A stretch of 64,000 nt of DNA from positions 1,469,755-1,533,754 of the forward strand of contig KE546976.1 of assembly GCA_000442125.1 (NCBI GenBank), written 5' to 3'. Positions 9,638 to 20,664 of this stretch are shown piece by piece (the first letter of the stretch is position 1; every line of letters begins with the position of its first letter). Below the pieces are notes generated by a model. That model had not been told where the DNA came from. It saw only the letters and a program-made list of their open reading frames with translations, and made no database searches. The position numbers were made by a program, and so were the translations under genes. The DNA comes from Opeltia flavorubescens (lineage: Eukaryota > Ascomycota > Lecanoromycetes > Teloschistales > Teloschistaceae).

Positions 9638-10199
9638 GGTTGAGTGTGGATAGAGGGTGGTGCAGGAGTCAGAGGCGTTGTTACTGCAAGCGATCCGGTG
9701 CAACGGTAGCCACTACGTTCTTTCGTCGTTGAGTCAGTTCAAAGAGGACATGTAGTCGTAGATATAGTAACAGCCCCATGTACTAGCTGTGAGTGTATGG
9801 AGTTTGGTTGGATGGTCAAGATTGAACTTGAGTTGGGTGCTGCATGATGGGCGACCATGCACCAAGTAGAATAATGGGAAGTTTTAGGCGAGATGCCGAA
9901 TTATCTGGAAGGATTAGGCGAAATCTTTTTCTCCCTCCTAATGTTAGTGATCTGCTTTCGCAATTTGCAAGAATCGACCTCAATATCTGGGACTTCCTTC
10001 TCATGCTCACTCAACCACATACCTTCCGTCAATTCACCCTCATCGCTGCCGCACTTTCCATTGGAATTTCGACAGCGAGCCAAAATCAAGATCTCGATCC
10101 AATCATACAATCGACGATCTCAATGTCCGCAACTTCCTTCTCTTGCTCGATCAACCACCCACCTGCCGCAAATTCACCTCATCGACGACGCACCTTCCA
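9638..10199. repeat. Non-coding; diverged direct repeat of about 138 bp
   Basis: After the last gene the sequence becomes repeat-like. A segment starting near 9973 (tcgacctcaatatctgggac...) recurs, diverged, near 10111, and runs up to the SINE-like element at 10200. Similar motifs with a CGAYGATGACGCGGC core precede the sister element at 27155. No gene is supported. Confidence 0.5.
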
Positions 10200-10330
10200 C
10201 CGGAGTTAGGAATTAGCGGGCCTTATTTTTTTTTTTTTTTTTACCTCCGGTATATAGGCATCGCGTCGTTCACGGAGGGTGGGTGGGTGTGGAGGCGGCG
10301 GGGTGGTGGTGGAACCAATTTTTGAAATGA
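10200..10330 (-). mobile_element. SINE-like element, subfamily 1, copy A
   Basis: Shows a 17-base T-tract at about 10226-10242 preceded by CGGAGTTAGGAATTAGCGGG and followed by ACCTCCGGTATATAGGCATC and a G/T-rich stretch. The copy at 27155 matches nearly base for base, including the T-tract length. On the minus strand this is a short body ending in an A-tract, then a conserved post-A segment. The core is related to subfamily 2 elements at 40231, 48653, 53175 and 63781 by the shared CTCCGGAG-TTAGG-WTTA block and the GGGTGG-rich body. No coding capacity. Confidence 0.65.
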
Positions 10331-12333
10331 GCATACTGGTGCACGCAGTGCACTGATTGTTGATTGAAGTAGTGCATCTTGTAGCTATTGATGGGTAGAA
10401 TACTTAGATCAAATGTATCCTGCTTGGACTGTGCATTGAAGTGCCTTTGTCGTCTGTAACGCAGGTGAACAGCCCATGAGTAGTTGAAGTCTCCAACGCA
10501 CCAACACCCAACCCACGCTCCACTGCTTGACATAGCTGACGAGACAAACATTCACATGATAGACTGAATAGACGATATACTGGTGAGGAATGACATGCTG
10601 GAGTGGTGAATTCGAAGCGGTGAGCTCTTTGTTTACAGACGGCACCCAGAGGCGTCCACCACCGGAAACGACACCACCAAACATGACAACAACTGGCGAA
10701 GGACAACTCCTACATGAACAGAGTATTCCGAGTAGATCATGTTCTCATCTTTGGTTAACGTATCTACTGACGGCAGCCACTTACACTCAACAGTATACTC
10801 ACCAGGTCACTCGACAACGCACCACAATACGACAATCTCGTTGAGAACACACCGTATAGCACATACCTACTACGGCCCTCGACTTTGGAATGACATTTGT
10901 ACAGAAGAACATCATATCTACGACCTACCAAACTCGAAACCACACCGTCCGCTGCATCTGAACCTACCTTCACCAACAACCAGCCATCCGGGTGCTCCAT
11001 CAACATTGCGACAACCTCAAATCTTCAATTCAAGAGTGGAAAAGGTCTTTGGAAGGACATGAGGCACTAAATGAGACAAGAGAGGGACAGCCGGGGTGAT
11101 AGAGGAAAAGATACCGGCCAAAAGTCTGGATTGCTCCACTGCCCTTACGGGTCCTAAGCTCACCATTGAACAGTCTGCACCGAATGTCTTGCGTTAGTCC
11201 TAACAAACACTCAACTTGCTACCGAGCTTAACTCCGATCACTGCCTACATCAAAGACGCCAATGGGAAGAAGGGGTCACATCTCGATATTGGGGGCTATA
11301 TGAGAATGGTGTTTATACTATCATCGTCACAGTCACGCATTACCAGTACCTGTCTCTGGTAGATTTCGGGTTACCGCTCCAACATCCATCTCCTTCCCGT
11401 ATGTATCTCGAACAAGGAAGCCTTACCCGCAAGGACTGGATGCCAACCAACCGACAATCTCGTCTCGGCGTGTGCCAAATGTATCAGCATAGGAAGTGCA
11501 ATGGGCACAATAAGAGGTGACAGAAGTCAAGGAAATTCACTGTCGCAACAATGGCATGCACAAAAACAATGAAGCTTGACGAATAAGAGGTGGAACAAGT
11601 ACAAGGCGGTTGGATGAACCCGAACCAAAGATATCTTTCAACCAAGCAGAAACAGCAAGAGGCCGAAGTCACATACCATGATAGACACGGACAACACATC
11701 TTCCTCCCTAGCCAAACCAAGCATTCACGCCCCGGCCATGCGAACAACCTACGGAATCAAGACGCGATTGATGGATTCAGATAAGAGGGAGATGAATGTT
11801 GCGACAACCAGAATGGCAAGATAAGCCAAGTGCGCATAGCGAATGAATGAAGGTAGGGTGCTCATTCTGTCATGTCGCGATGGTGAAGATGGACCGTCTA
11901 CGGTGGATCCAAATGCAAATCGCAGTCGACGGATTGAAGGATTCAGCTGGTGGCTAACCGGTCTCCCAGCCAATATTAACGCCACCATCGCTTAGCTTGA
12001 AAATTCAAAAACGCGACTTTACGCGGAACACTTGCGGCGTCGCGTGGACACAATTGTTGTCGAAAGAGGCTCTCGGAGTCCCGATGGGGCTTGTGCGATG
12101 AGCTGTTGAATATCTAGGGACTGAGGACAAATTGCCGGATATGTCGCATAGCAGTTTGCTAAGTCTTACGCTTTCAAATCAGAGGGGACCAGGTGCAAAT
12201 GAAACAACGTCCGTTTGACTCACCAGTGCATACTGGATGCACCAACCTATGTCGAGTGGATGCAAAAATCGAATATGGACAGAGTGGTTGAACTGCATCT
12301 GAGGCTTCAAGCGTTTACTGTGTAAAGTAAGTA
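10331..12333. other. Repeat-derived, non-coding DNA
   Basis: No coding frame with family resemblance is present. The 10.48-11.06 kb part is rich in ACAAC/CACTC motifs and looks like an old, scrambled satellite of the kind that flanks the other SINE-like copies. Between 11.06 and 12.33 kb I see only low-copy sequence with scattered short hairpins such as GCCC-ttac-GGGT at about 11141. Confidence 0.45.
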
Positions 12334-12463
12334 AATGTTTGTCCTCGAGCAGAAGCTTCGACCTGCAGCATCTGCGTTCACTTCCTCAGACCCCTGGCGG
12401 GGTCTTTCGTGTCGTTCTCTTGATGCTTTGGTCTGCGCTTCTGCTCTCGGTAGAAAAGTGATT
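12334..12463 (+). repeat. AGCAGAAGC-bounded hairpin element, copy 1
   Basis: About 130 bp. It begins TGTTTGTCCTCGAGCAGAAG and ends CGCTTCTGCTCTCGGTA, so AGCAGAAGC and GCTTCTGCT form short terminal inverted repeats. The middle holds a perfect hairpin GACCCC-tggc-GGGGTC followed by TTTCGTGTCGTTC. Copies at 12718 and 20548 share the ends and layout but carry different central stems. Confidence 0.65.
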
Positions 12464-12717
12464 GAACTCAATCTAGATAAGTTATTCCAACGTTTGTTTC
12501 TATCTCCTAGCTGTATCCTGTTGAAACAAAGTCTACTCGACTTATGTGAATACCATTCAGGGAATTTTGCAAAGTTTGCAAAGTGGCGTACGAAAGATGA
12601 ATGACGCGGTATACTCGACGACTTATATCAGTCAGTTCCAACAACCCCATCGCTCGTATAAGGTCAGCTTCGGTAAAGGCTGCCTATTAAAGGAGAGGAG
12701 GCTGATAAAGGGATTCC

Positions 12718-12832
12718 GTGTTTGTCTTGAAGCAGAAGTTTCAAACTTCGCCAACTGAGTTCGCTCTCTCCGAGCGTGGAGAGCCATTCGTACCCCATAA
12801 TTGTTGCCTCGGCCACCGCTTCTGCTCATGAC
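12718..12832 (+). repeat. AGCAGAAGC-bounded hairpin element, copy 2
   Basis: Diverged copy of the element at 12334, starting TGTTTGTCTTGAAGCAGAAG and ending CCACCGCTTCTGCTCATG. Its central hairpin is CTCTCC-gagcgt-GGAGAG, unrelated in sequence to those of the other two copies but fully paired. Confidence 0.6.
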
Positions 12833-13019
12833 GATTCCTTGTTGGTAGAATAGATCTGAAATTTATGGTAGCTATGGCATTTCAAGCAAGACCCTTTTTC
12901 TGATTGTTGAACTCGTTCCATCGATGTCTTCCGTTGACCCTGCTGTACCATGTTATATCGCTGAAGATGTAACAGCGTCTCGGGTCTAGAAATTTCCAGG
13001 TATGCAAGCTTCTTACAAA

Positions 13020-13810
13020 CTCAATCTGGGTTCCGTGTTGGTAAGCGTATGCCTCCGGCGGCCCTCCCGGGGGGGTCTTCCCAGACGGGGTGTCTTTTCT
13101 ACTGATATACTCGGTTTCGATGCTCGGCCTAACCTAGACGTAATTGTCAGTCCTAGCCTAACCATAACGACTTTTGTTTCGCCTGCGGCGACTCCTGCCG
13201 GAGGGGCCCGCCCTAACATTCCAAGCAATTTTCAGTTAATGACCTGGCTTCGAACGCGTTCTAAAAGTGTTTCACAGCTAACTCTAACACTAACTCTAAC
13301 TCCTAACCACTTCGCCTACGGCGACTCCTGCCGGAGGGGCCTTTCCTAAACCTCAATGTGCTCAATTGCCTAACCTAGCCTAACCCAGGCGTATTTCCTA
13401 ATCCCAGCTTCGAACGCGTCTGAAAGTGTTCCACCTAACTCTAACCTAACTCTAACACCTAACCGTTTCGCCTGCGGCGACCCCTGCCGGGGAGGCCTTC
13501 CTAACCCTCTCATATACTCAATCTACCATCCTAGCCTAACCCGAGGCGTTTATCTTAATCCTGGCTTCTTAACGAGTTCTGGAAAGTGTTTCACATGCTA
13601 ACTCTAACCTAACTCTAACCCCTAACCAATCGCCTTCGGCGAGTCCTGCCGGACGGGCCTTTCCTAACCCTCGAGTAGGTTCAATTGCCTAACCTAGCCT
13701 AACCCAGGCGCAATTTGAATACCTAGCCTAATTAAAACGACTTTGTTTCGCCTTCGGCGACTCCTGCCGGAGGGGCCTACTCTAATAGTGGAGGAGAATG
13801 CGGTCTTAAT
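13020..13810 (+). repeat. Telomere-like array 1 with double hairpins
   Basis: Degenerate C-strand telomere-like repeats (CTAACTCTAACC, CCTAGCCTAACCC and similar) are interrupted by a double-hairpin motif at about 13184, 13312, 13469, 13631 and 13748. Hairpin 1 is TCGCC-TNC-GGCGA; hairpin 2 directly follows as CTCC-TGCC-GGAG, CCCC-TGCC-GGGG or GTCC-TGCC-GGAC. The left edge (13020-13095) carries a different leader: TCAATCTGG, then GCC-tcc-GGC, a GGCCC/GGGGG stem and GTCT-tccc-AGAC. Unit spacing is 114-164 bp. Same orientation as array 2 at 43.7 kb. Confidence 0.85.
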
Positions 13811-14312
13811 TCTTAAGTAAAGGGGGGCGTGAGGTGAGCACTTTGACCGAGCTGGAGTCAATTAGACCGTATGATTGGAAGGATAAGGAGATCTGGTCTT
13901 GATGCTGTTTATCGTTTGGGGCGATACGCAAGGCAACCATCGTTGATTCCAGATCTCAATGCTCCAGCTGGTATGTAATCTCCACCGCTCGTCGGGGTAT
14001 TGATATCATGCCTTCGCTATCAAGACTTCCTTTTTATCGCACTGTGTCGATGTCAGCTCTACGTTGGATTATAAGTGTAAACATTCTCACCCCAGCTATG
14101 GACAGCCAGATATTGTACGGCCGCGGGCAGTCCTGTTTTGGATCTGGACTGGGTTATTCTATCCACCTCCTAATACTTTTGCGCCTTGCCTGATGCTATT
14201 AAGGAAGGTGTGATAATTCAGATGGACGTTGTCTGTATATGGCTCATGGAATACGTTGTTGGAACTTTAAGCCAAACCGAACTCAAAATATCGTATCAGG
14301 GTCCATCTGAGG

Positions 14313-14338
14313 TAGCCGAAGTTTCTCCGACTCCGCAA
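14313..14338 (+). repeat. Dispersed 26-nt motif, copy 1
   Basis: TAGCCGAA-GTTTCTCCGA-CTCCGCAA. Close matches stand at 22060, 26155, 35804 and 52520 on the + strand and inverted at 38834. Its nature (element end, protein site or remnant) is unknown. Confidence 0.5.
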
Positions 14339-14859
14339 TCTCTCCTTTGCTTCAAGTCATATTATTCCATTTCGACAGGCAATTTCCTTCGCTCCCAGGG
14401 TTTTTCAGGTGACCTGTGACTTTTGCTGTTTGGCACGATGCTCGGGATAGAACGGATCGCCAGTTTGCAAAGTCGATTTTGTCCGATAACGCACAGTCGA
14501 TGATTCGATGAATAGCGTAAACGATAGCGATAATATATTCGTTACGATAATTATAGCTTGTGCAAGGTTGTACTGAGGAGCGCTATCCCCTCTGGTCTAT
14601 ATTTGACCGGGTTAATCGAAACTTAGCTTTCCCTATCACTGCTGCCCTCGTCGACATTTATATTTGAGATTTCGATGAAAATCGTACCGCAGCGTGCCTC
14701 GTCACTATCTATATATGGAGACTTTGGTCCTCTTCTGCGATTGGGATTATTTTAGTNTAGATCAGCTAGTGTATCAAGCGCTGGAAATACCTCCAGGTCC
14801 CCTTACCTAACGAGAGCAACTTTCCGAGAACGCTACCCCGGAATGGGTGACTGGAAACA

Positions 14860-15435
14860 ATTGGACCTCTATCATAAACTCTTATTGCTTACATCGACCG
14901 AGAGACCGACAACGCTGGTGCTTAAAATGCGCCTATTGATTTATCTTCGGATAACAGCAACGATGGAAACCCTCCAAATCTTCAAAACCAGCAGCCCCAA
15001 TAACAGCAACAACGACAGCAGGCTGGTTCGACTCATCCCCCAAATATCTCGATTGAACTGGAAGATGATGTCTCTGATATCAACGCTGGTGGAGCCAATA
15101 CTTCCATTGATCTATCAAGTAAAAGCAGCAGCGACGTCAGAGATCTCAATCCTCCCATCGACCAAAAGCTTATTTATAATCTCTTGGGGGAGAACATCAA
15201 TTGACGGATGCGTATGCGTCTTCCTAAATAATCGCAATACCACCACGAACAGTATCGCTGCGACCACAAAACTCTCATTAAACTTGAAGAGCGTACGGGA
15301 GAGCTAGGGGAGCTCTAAGACCCTCGGAGGTTGAGAAGCACCAGCTTGAATACTCTGCTGGATAGCGCCGCCAAGCTTAGAGTGTACAACAAGCCAGCGA
15401 CAAAGAGGGAAGGAAAGGAAAGTGTAGAAGTCTAA
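14860..15435 (+). pseudogene. Decayed Gln/Ser-rich, coiled-coil gene with C-to-T type stops
   Basis: One frame (codons aligned to 14929) reads coherently as NAPIDLSSDNSNDGNPPNL, a Gln run QQQRQQAG, IELEDDVSDINAGGANTS, LNPPIDQKLIYNLLGEN and then a charged stretch HKTLIKLEERTGELGEL. It is broken by stops at 14875, 14923, 15001 and 15202 and two more further on. Each is TAA or TGA and each is one C-to-T change from CAA or CGA. Downstream to about 15780 the sequence remains Lys/Glu-rich and coiled-coil-like. The original function is unknown. A second, shorter relic of similar style lies at 21060-21380. Confidence 0.6.
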
Positions 15436-16265
15436 TAAGGAGATGGAGAGTTGAAAGCCGAAGTAGTCCTATCAGAACCGAAAGCTTGATGAGGACAAGG
15501 GCAATCGAAAGGTAAAATATAGCGAAACAGATCACTAAGTACAAGACAGGGCTTAAAATGATCCACTAATGAGATCCACATGGCCAGTGAGGAACAATGA
15601 TATGTATCACGGAAAAAGGAAGAGCGCGCTACCAAAAGCAAAGCAAATAATGCGCGAGTAAGAGAAAGGAAAGAGAAGAAAGTGGAAAAGCTGGAGAAGG
15701 AACTGGATACGGGAAGCGTATAGGAAGTTGATTATCATGACCAACGCGAGTCAATTGAGCTTGTGAGTGTTAGAAAAAAGTAATGATAAACACCCCCATC
15801 CGCTACAGTCTACATGGATGCCCCTTGAGGAGATGCTTAGATTTTCGCGGAATATAGGAAGTGTTATTTAGGCAGACTTGTGCAGAAAAGGGGACTCTCG
15901 ATACATTTCTTAAGGAGCCTTTGTGGAGACTGAACCCGTTGCAAAGGGGGGAGCACTGCGGTCTACCAGAGTCCATAAAGAAGAAGAAAAGTTCTCTGTA
16001 CCGACAACTGTGTATGAAATATAGGTTTAATTAGGCAACCTAAATCAGATCAACAATTGATAATTTACTAACTGGAACCTCCTAATCAAAAATATAACGC
16101 TGTGCAGTCGAATACGGTCACAAGAGAATATGGTTTATCATTCAACCATCGATAGAGTAGAATATGGGCATAACAATGCAAGCAGGAAGATGCATCAGAC
16201 CAAAACTATAGAGATGTGATAATAAAGGTATAATATACGACATGGCTATCCGCTGTCCAGCCTCC

Positions 16266-16655
16266 TCATCCCCCCCAACTCCTCAAATTTAACCAATCTT
16301 CCCACTCATACATCGGCTCGCCAGCCCCCGGGTTTTGTTGTAATAACGGCTCGTCAGCTTCCTCTGCTGTGATCTTCCATGCAATCCCAGGTAGCCCCAT
16401 CTTCGACACCTTGTTGCTTCTTAAGGTCGAGATCGTCAACGAAGTGGCTCTGGCAACGCTTGGGTTCTCTTGTAATAATGTCTCATTGGCTTCCACTGCT
16501 TTGATGCCCGGTGCAACGGCAGGCTTCACCTCTTTCGTAACGGGCGCGGTTTGAGGCTTCTTAAGATCGAGATTGACCACGATACGGGTCTCGAATTTGA
16601 TGTTCCTCTTATAATCAACGTCGAAGTTGATCTTCTTGACAGGAGAGTCGGTCAT
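16266..16655 (-). CDS. Hypothetical protein, 129 aa
   Basis: Open frame from ATG 16655 (A at -3) to a stop at 16266. The sequence starts MTDSPVKKINFDVDYKRNIK and contains two related acidic blocks, VEANETLLQENPSVARAT and AEEADEPLLQQNPGAGE, suggesting an internal duplication of about 45 residues. It ends YEWEDWLNLRSWGG. No known domain or signal peptide. It lies just downstream of a decayed tract of 90-bp coding-like repeats (16967-17290), so it may be the last exon of a larger, damaged gene. It is one of very few intact frames in this repeat-rich stretch; expression is unproven. Confidence 0.45.
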   Translation of the reverse strand: MTDSPVKKINFDVDYKRNIKFETRIVVNLDLKKPQTAPVTKEVKPAVAPGIKAVEANETLLQENPSVARATSLTISTLRSNKVSKMGLPGIAWKITAEEADEPLLQQNPGAGEPMYEWEDWLNLRSWGG

Positions 16656-16959
16656 GTTCTTGATATGTGGTCGTTTATTCTAAGACCGTGCACAGCTGAT
16701 GCGGCCTGGATTGAAAAACATTAGTCATGGCCGTACTAGAAGTAAAGCTAGCGACTTACCAACTCGAAGCATTGAATTGCTCTCCTATCACCGCGTTAAC
16801 CTATTCAATGACAAGCTTGATTCCACTTTTGTCCCCAAGATGATATGTCTGTTAGAGAACTGCCGTACGGAAAACTCTTCGTCTGCTGAAATCCTTTCAA
16901 CACTCTCCGGTCTAGGGTCAGGTGCGACTGTCGATATTTCCCCCTTCAGCTTTCTGGTG

Positions 16960-17290
16960 TTCTCTTCTTGCTTGGTTGGAGGTCTGCGGACGTATTGATA
17001 CTGTTTATATCAGTGACTGCGGCGGTCGCGACGACGAAGCTTGACCGACTCTCTGGTACGCTCGTCTTGCTTGGTGTGAGGTTTGCGGACGTAATGAAAC
17101 GGTTGTAGTGGCGGCGACGCAGGTGGCGGTAGCGATAAGGAGTCTTTGGTTTTCTGATTGTCCCTTTTTACCTGAATGTAAGGTTTGTGGGCGCAGTGAT
17201 ACATGACCACTAATTTGACTCTTGCTCCCTCTTCGGCTCTCCGGTACGCTCGTCTTGCCTAGTGAGATATTTGCGCGCGGAGTAATCACG
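16960..17290 (-). pseudogene. Four 90-99 bp repeats, remnant of a repeat-protein gene
   Basis: On the minus strand units begin near 17270, 17180, 17090 and 16990 and read as variants of a basic peptide: YHCAHKPYIQVKRDNQK, FHYVRKPHTKQDERTRE and YQYVRRPPTKQEENTRK. Spacing is 90, 91 and 99 bp. A TGA interrupts the frame between the second and third unit (about 17012). It looks like the remains of a protein with about 30-residue repeats, upstream of the intact frame at 16266. Confidence 0.5.
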
Positions 17291-17850
17291 TTGGTTCATG
17301 GGATCAAGGTGTCAAATATCTGATAGAGGGTGATCACGGGTCTCACAAAAGTCACCATTACGAAATCTCCAAAATCATTGTCAACAGTCCGACGATTATC
17401 GTGACTGCCGTCCGATTTGTGAAATATCGGCGAATTATTCACTCGCGATGGTGATTTCCAATCGTTGTTCAGTGTTTTCACCGACTACCTTCCATTGGAA
17501 TATCAAATTTTTGCCCTGTTTTTTCTTCTTTCTGTTTTTTTTCCCGCATATAGTAGACTCGCCCTGGTGCGAGATAAACAAGTTTCGTATCCTGACGTTC
17601 GCATATCATGGCAAGGTCCCTACCACCAACGAAGATGCATTGGCCGAGAACGTAGTCTTCAATCGAAACACACTGAGCAATCCCTGGGTATTCAGCAAAC
17701 GCGAACAGTAGCGGGCTAGGATAGAGACCGAGGTGCATATATTTTGACCTACCCGACTTCACTGATGTGACAAAGGATAGCTAGAGCGAGACGAGTAAGC
17801 TTTCTCTACCTTTGTCTGTTACTATGCCTAGCCCCTCTATCAATTATACA

Positions 17851-17924
17851 TCGTGTTTGCGCCGTTCAGCGCTGACTTCTTTCGCCGAAAGCGACAGTAT
17901 CTTACGTGAAGCGGTCGCACCTAG
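17851..17924 (-). repeat. Mini-hairpin cluster, diverged inverted copy 2
   Basis: The reverse complement aligns over about 70 bp with 4541-4615: AGGTGCGACCGCTT, then ATACTGT, then a TTTCGGCGAAA hairpin. Most differences from copy 1 are C-to-T or G-to-A, and two of its stems are weakened to G-T pairs. Confidence 0.6.
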
Positions 17925-18059
17925 AGAGATAAAGAGAACCATTTTATCCAAGTTTTACTCCTCTATAGCTTTAATCAGATTTTCTTCCTCTAATCGAGTT
18001 CGTAGCTTGGAATATATAAATCCGGGATACATGTGGATTGGGATTAGGTTATTCCTTTT

Positions 18060-19016
18060 GGTAACCTAGTCAGTAAAGTAATGCATTTATAACATTATAT
18101 ATTGAAAAGTATTTCCACAGACATTTGTTTGAAATAATTCGACGGAATGTTTTTTAGTACGTCGAGTGCCGAAGATTTACCCAATCCGCAATTCTAGCCC
18201 CTGAACCCTTTAACCCCTTGACCTTTTCTCCACTAAACTCTTATCGGCGCATATACCAACCAAACATTTACCTACCTCTGTTTCCAGATTTGATAGTAGA
18301 TAATTAGCGATCACTAGGTAGATTACGGCATGTAAGTACAGTCAGGGAAACATACCAACAACAATCCATTCAGACAACTCGAATCAAAGGCTCAGCTGGT
18401 CTGGTAATCACATCATGGTCGAAGGAGACAGAGGGAATTGTCGGTTATTGTCAGCGTTGCTACTTTTTGTTATTAATTACGGCTTCAAAACACTCTGATT
18501 TGATCGTCCTCCCGTCCAGCTTATCCTCCATGTCCATTGATGTGAAATGATCCGTTGTCCCCGTTTATTCCAATGCGCACTTGATACGTATCCTCGATTT
18601 TCAGCGCGGTAACAACGTTTCACTTATATTGACCTCTATATCTGACCAACCATTATATTATTCTAGTCTATTCCATCTCACTCCGCCTTCGATTGACTCT
18701 ATTACTCTTGTCTCCACGCACAGTAATTGGGAAAAGTCTATCTATCTCCGTCTTATCCTCTTTGTATTCCAGTCTTTACAACGCTGTCCTTTTTAATAAT
18801 GTCCCAGGGGTAGGTTTTGTCCGTAGTAGTCTTAGTGTCTGGATCTATTTATACCCTTTTCCATCCTTCAACACATCCAGCTGTTATTGTCTGCCAGGCC
18901 CAACTCCCTCTCTTTCGTTGCCTTCTATTGACTTCAATACCATCTATGGCCTCCGGTAAAAGTGATCTAATTTGGCTTTAATGATACTGCTTCCTGACTA
19001 GGGTAATACTTCGCTA
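18060..19016. other. Non-coding, nothing recognised
   Basis: AT-moderate sequence with no conserved frame, no clear repeat and no RNA gene that I can support. Confidence 0.4.
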
Positions 19017-19600
19017 TTACTGTTTATAATACGCTCGGTCTGCTTTCTATTTCGGCAATGTCTATTATCAACACCACTTGGCTCGTCTATCGTGCTTGAA
19101 TTTCTCCATCGATGCTTTCTTTCTCCGTTCGCTTTCTCTTCTGGCTTCTCGTGCCCGCGCTAAACCTTCAGCTACTATCCTGGCGCGGTGCTGTTTGCGT
19201 TCGCTGACTACCCAGGGATTGCTATTGTACGTATATAAGGTGATGTGCCGCATGTTTCTGGGCCTGGAACTCTACGTATAACTCCTGCGTCATAAAGGCT
19301 GGGCTCCTGAGAGATACCGCATGTGTCTCTGGTAGGTATCGTGCTGCCACGGGAGTTCTAGTTTAATACCTTCGCGGCTACTGTTTATAATACGCTCGGT
19401 ACGCCTTACGTTTCTACAATTTATCCCGGCAATATCTGCTATTAGTATAGCTTGGCTTATCTATCGTGGTTCTATGTTTACACTTCTCCGTCGGTGCCTT
19501 CTCCCTCCGCTTACGTTCTCTCCTGGCTCCTCGTACACACGCCAAACTCGGGCAGCTGTTCCAACCGTCTCTTTAGATATCCTGACATCGACTTCACTAG
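19017..19600 (+). repeat. Direct duplication, offset about 361 bp
   Basis: A segment starting TGTTTATAATACGCTCGGT at about 19019 recurs at about 19380 and stays alignable for over 170 bp (GGCTCGTCTATCGTG versus GGCTTATCTATCGTG, then a CTTTCTCTTCTGGCT-like tract). Differences are mostly transitions. A piece of the same family (GACTACCCAGGGATTGCT) appears inverted near 17680. Confidence 0.55.
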
Positions 19601-20547
19601 AACAGCCACTTGTCGCTGAAGACTTTGCATTCTACTTGTGTATTGCTCTCGAGTAAGGAACTATGATCAATCCTCCATGCCTTCGGTGGATGGTGGATAG
19701 GGTATGAGAGACGAGGCAAGATGAACTGCTGGCAATATCTAATTGTCGACAAAGCGAAGATCAATCGAACAGCTATGGATGTAGAAAATAGGAATATACC
19801 TTATAGATTGATGGCTCTCTCGTCGCATCTTTATTCACCGTCTTTATCGCTTGGTGGACGTCCCATACTCGTATAACGGGCGGTTGATAATTAGTTACGA
19901 ATGGTACTCGTGGAGTGTATTGGCCACAGGTGATGGTCGTTGGAGCGGTAAGGTACAGAAGAAACTGGACACAGCGTAGTCGTTACGTCGGCTTCAGCTG
20001 TTGTTGTTCTCCACTTCAACTACAGCGACAAAGGGTAACCGAGATATGAGAGGGGAAGGCGAGATGAGCTGTTGGTGAGGTACACTATAGTGAATGTCAG
20101 CCAGATGGTCACGGACACAAGAGATGGGTATTTGCCGTGTAGATTTATGACGGAAATGCTCCGATATGGCCTGAATGTACACCTAAATTATCGCCTGGAT
20201 TGCAAGAATTGCATATAGCTTATTAGGAATTCGTATATATACCTTTATGTTTTTTTAGGTAGGTAAAGCACTCTATATCTGTCCTTCCGATCCTAGTAGA
20301 TATTCAGGGGTTATTGACTCGTGTTGCTGGTTGGAGAGGAAGGAATCGGATGAGAGTCTTTATTGTGTCGAAAAGATCATACTACTGCAATTAACACTGC
20401 CTAGGCTTTTTACGAATGACAAGACAGCGTCTGAGTAGATGAGTCTGCATTCTTTAGATTCAATGTAATCGACCTCTCGAAATCACGGTACAATCACAGC
20501 GTCAGGTATTGCACACTGAATTGGACGCAAAAACAAAAACCAAATAA

Positions 20548-20664
20548 GTGTTTGTCCTCAAGCAGAAGCTCCGACCTTCATCAACTTCACTCACTTCCTC
20601 TAGCCCTAACGGGCTCTTCGTGCCGTTCACTTGTTGCTTCGGTCATCACTTCTGCTCTCGGTAA
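20548..20664 (+). repeat. AGCAGAAGC-bounded hairpin element, copy 3
   Basis: Starts TGTTTGTCCTCAAGCAGAAG, ends ATCACTTCTGCTCTCGGTA. The central hairpin is AGCCC-taac-GGGCT followed by CTTCGTGCCGTTCACTTG. Ends and spacing agree with copy 1 at 12334; the stem sequence differs. Confidence 0.65.

Noticed and set aside
10248-10262. TATATAG inside the SINE-like element as a gene promoter
   Set aside because: It is part of the repeat in both subfamily 1 copies and no gene follows.
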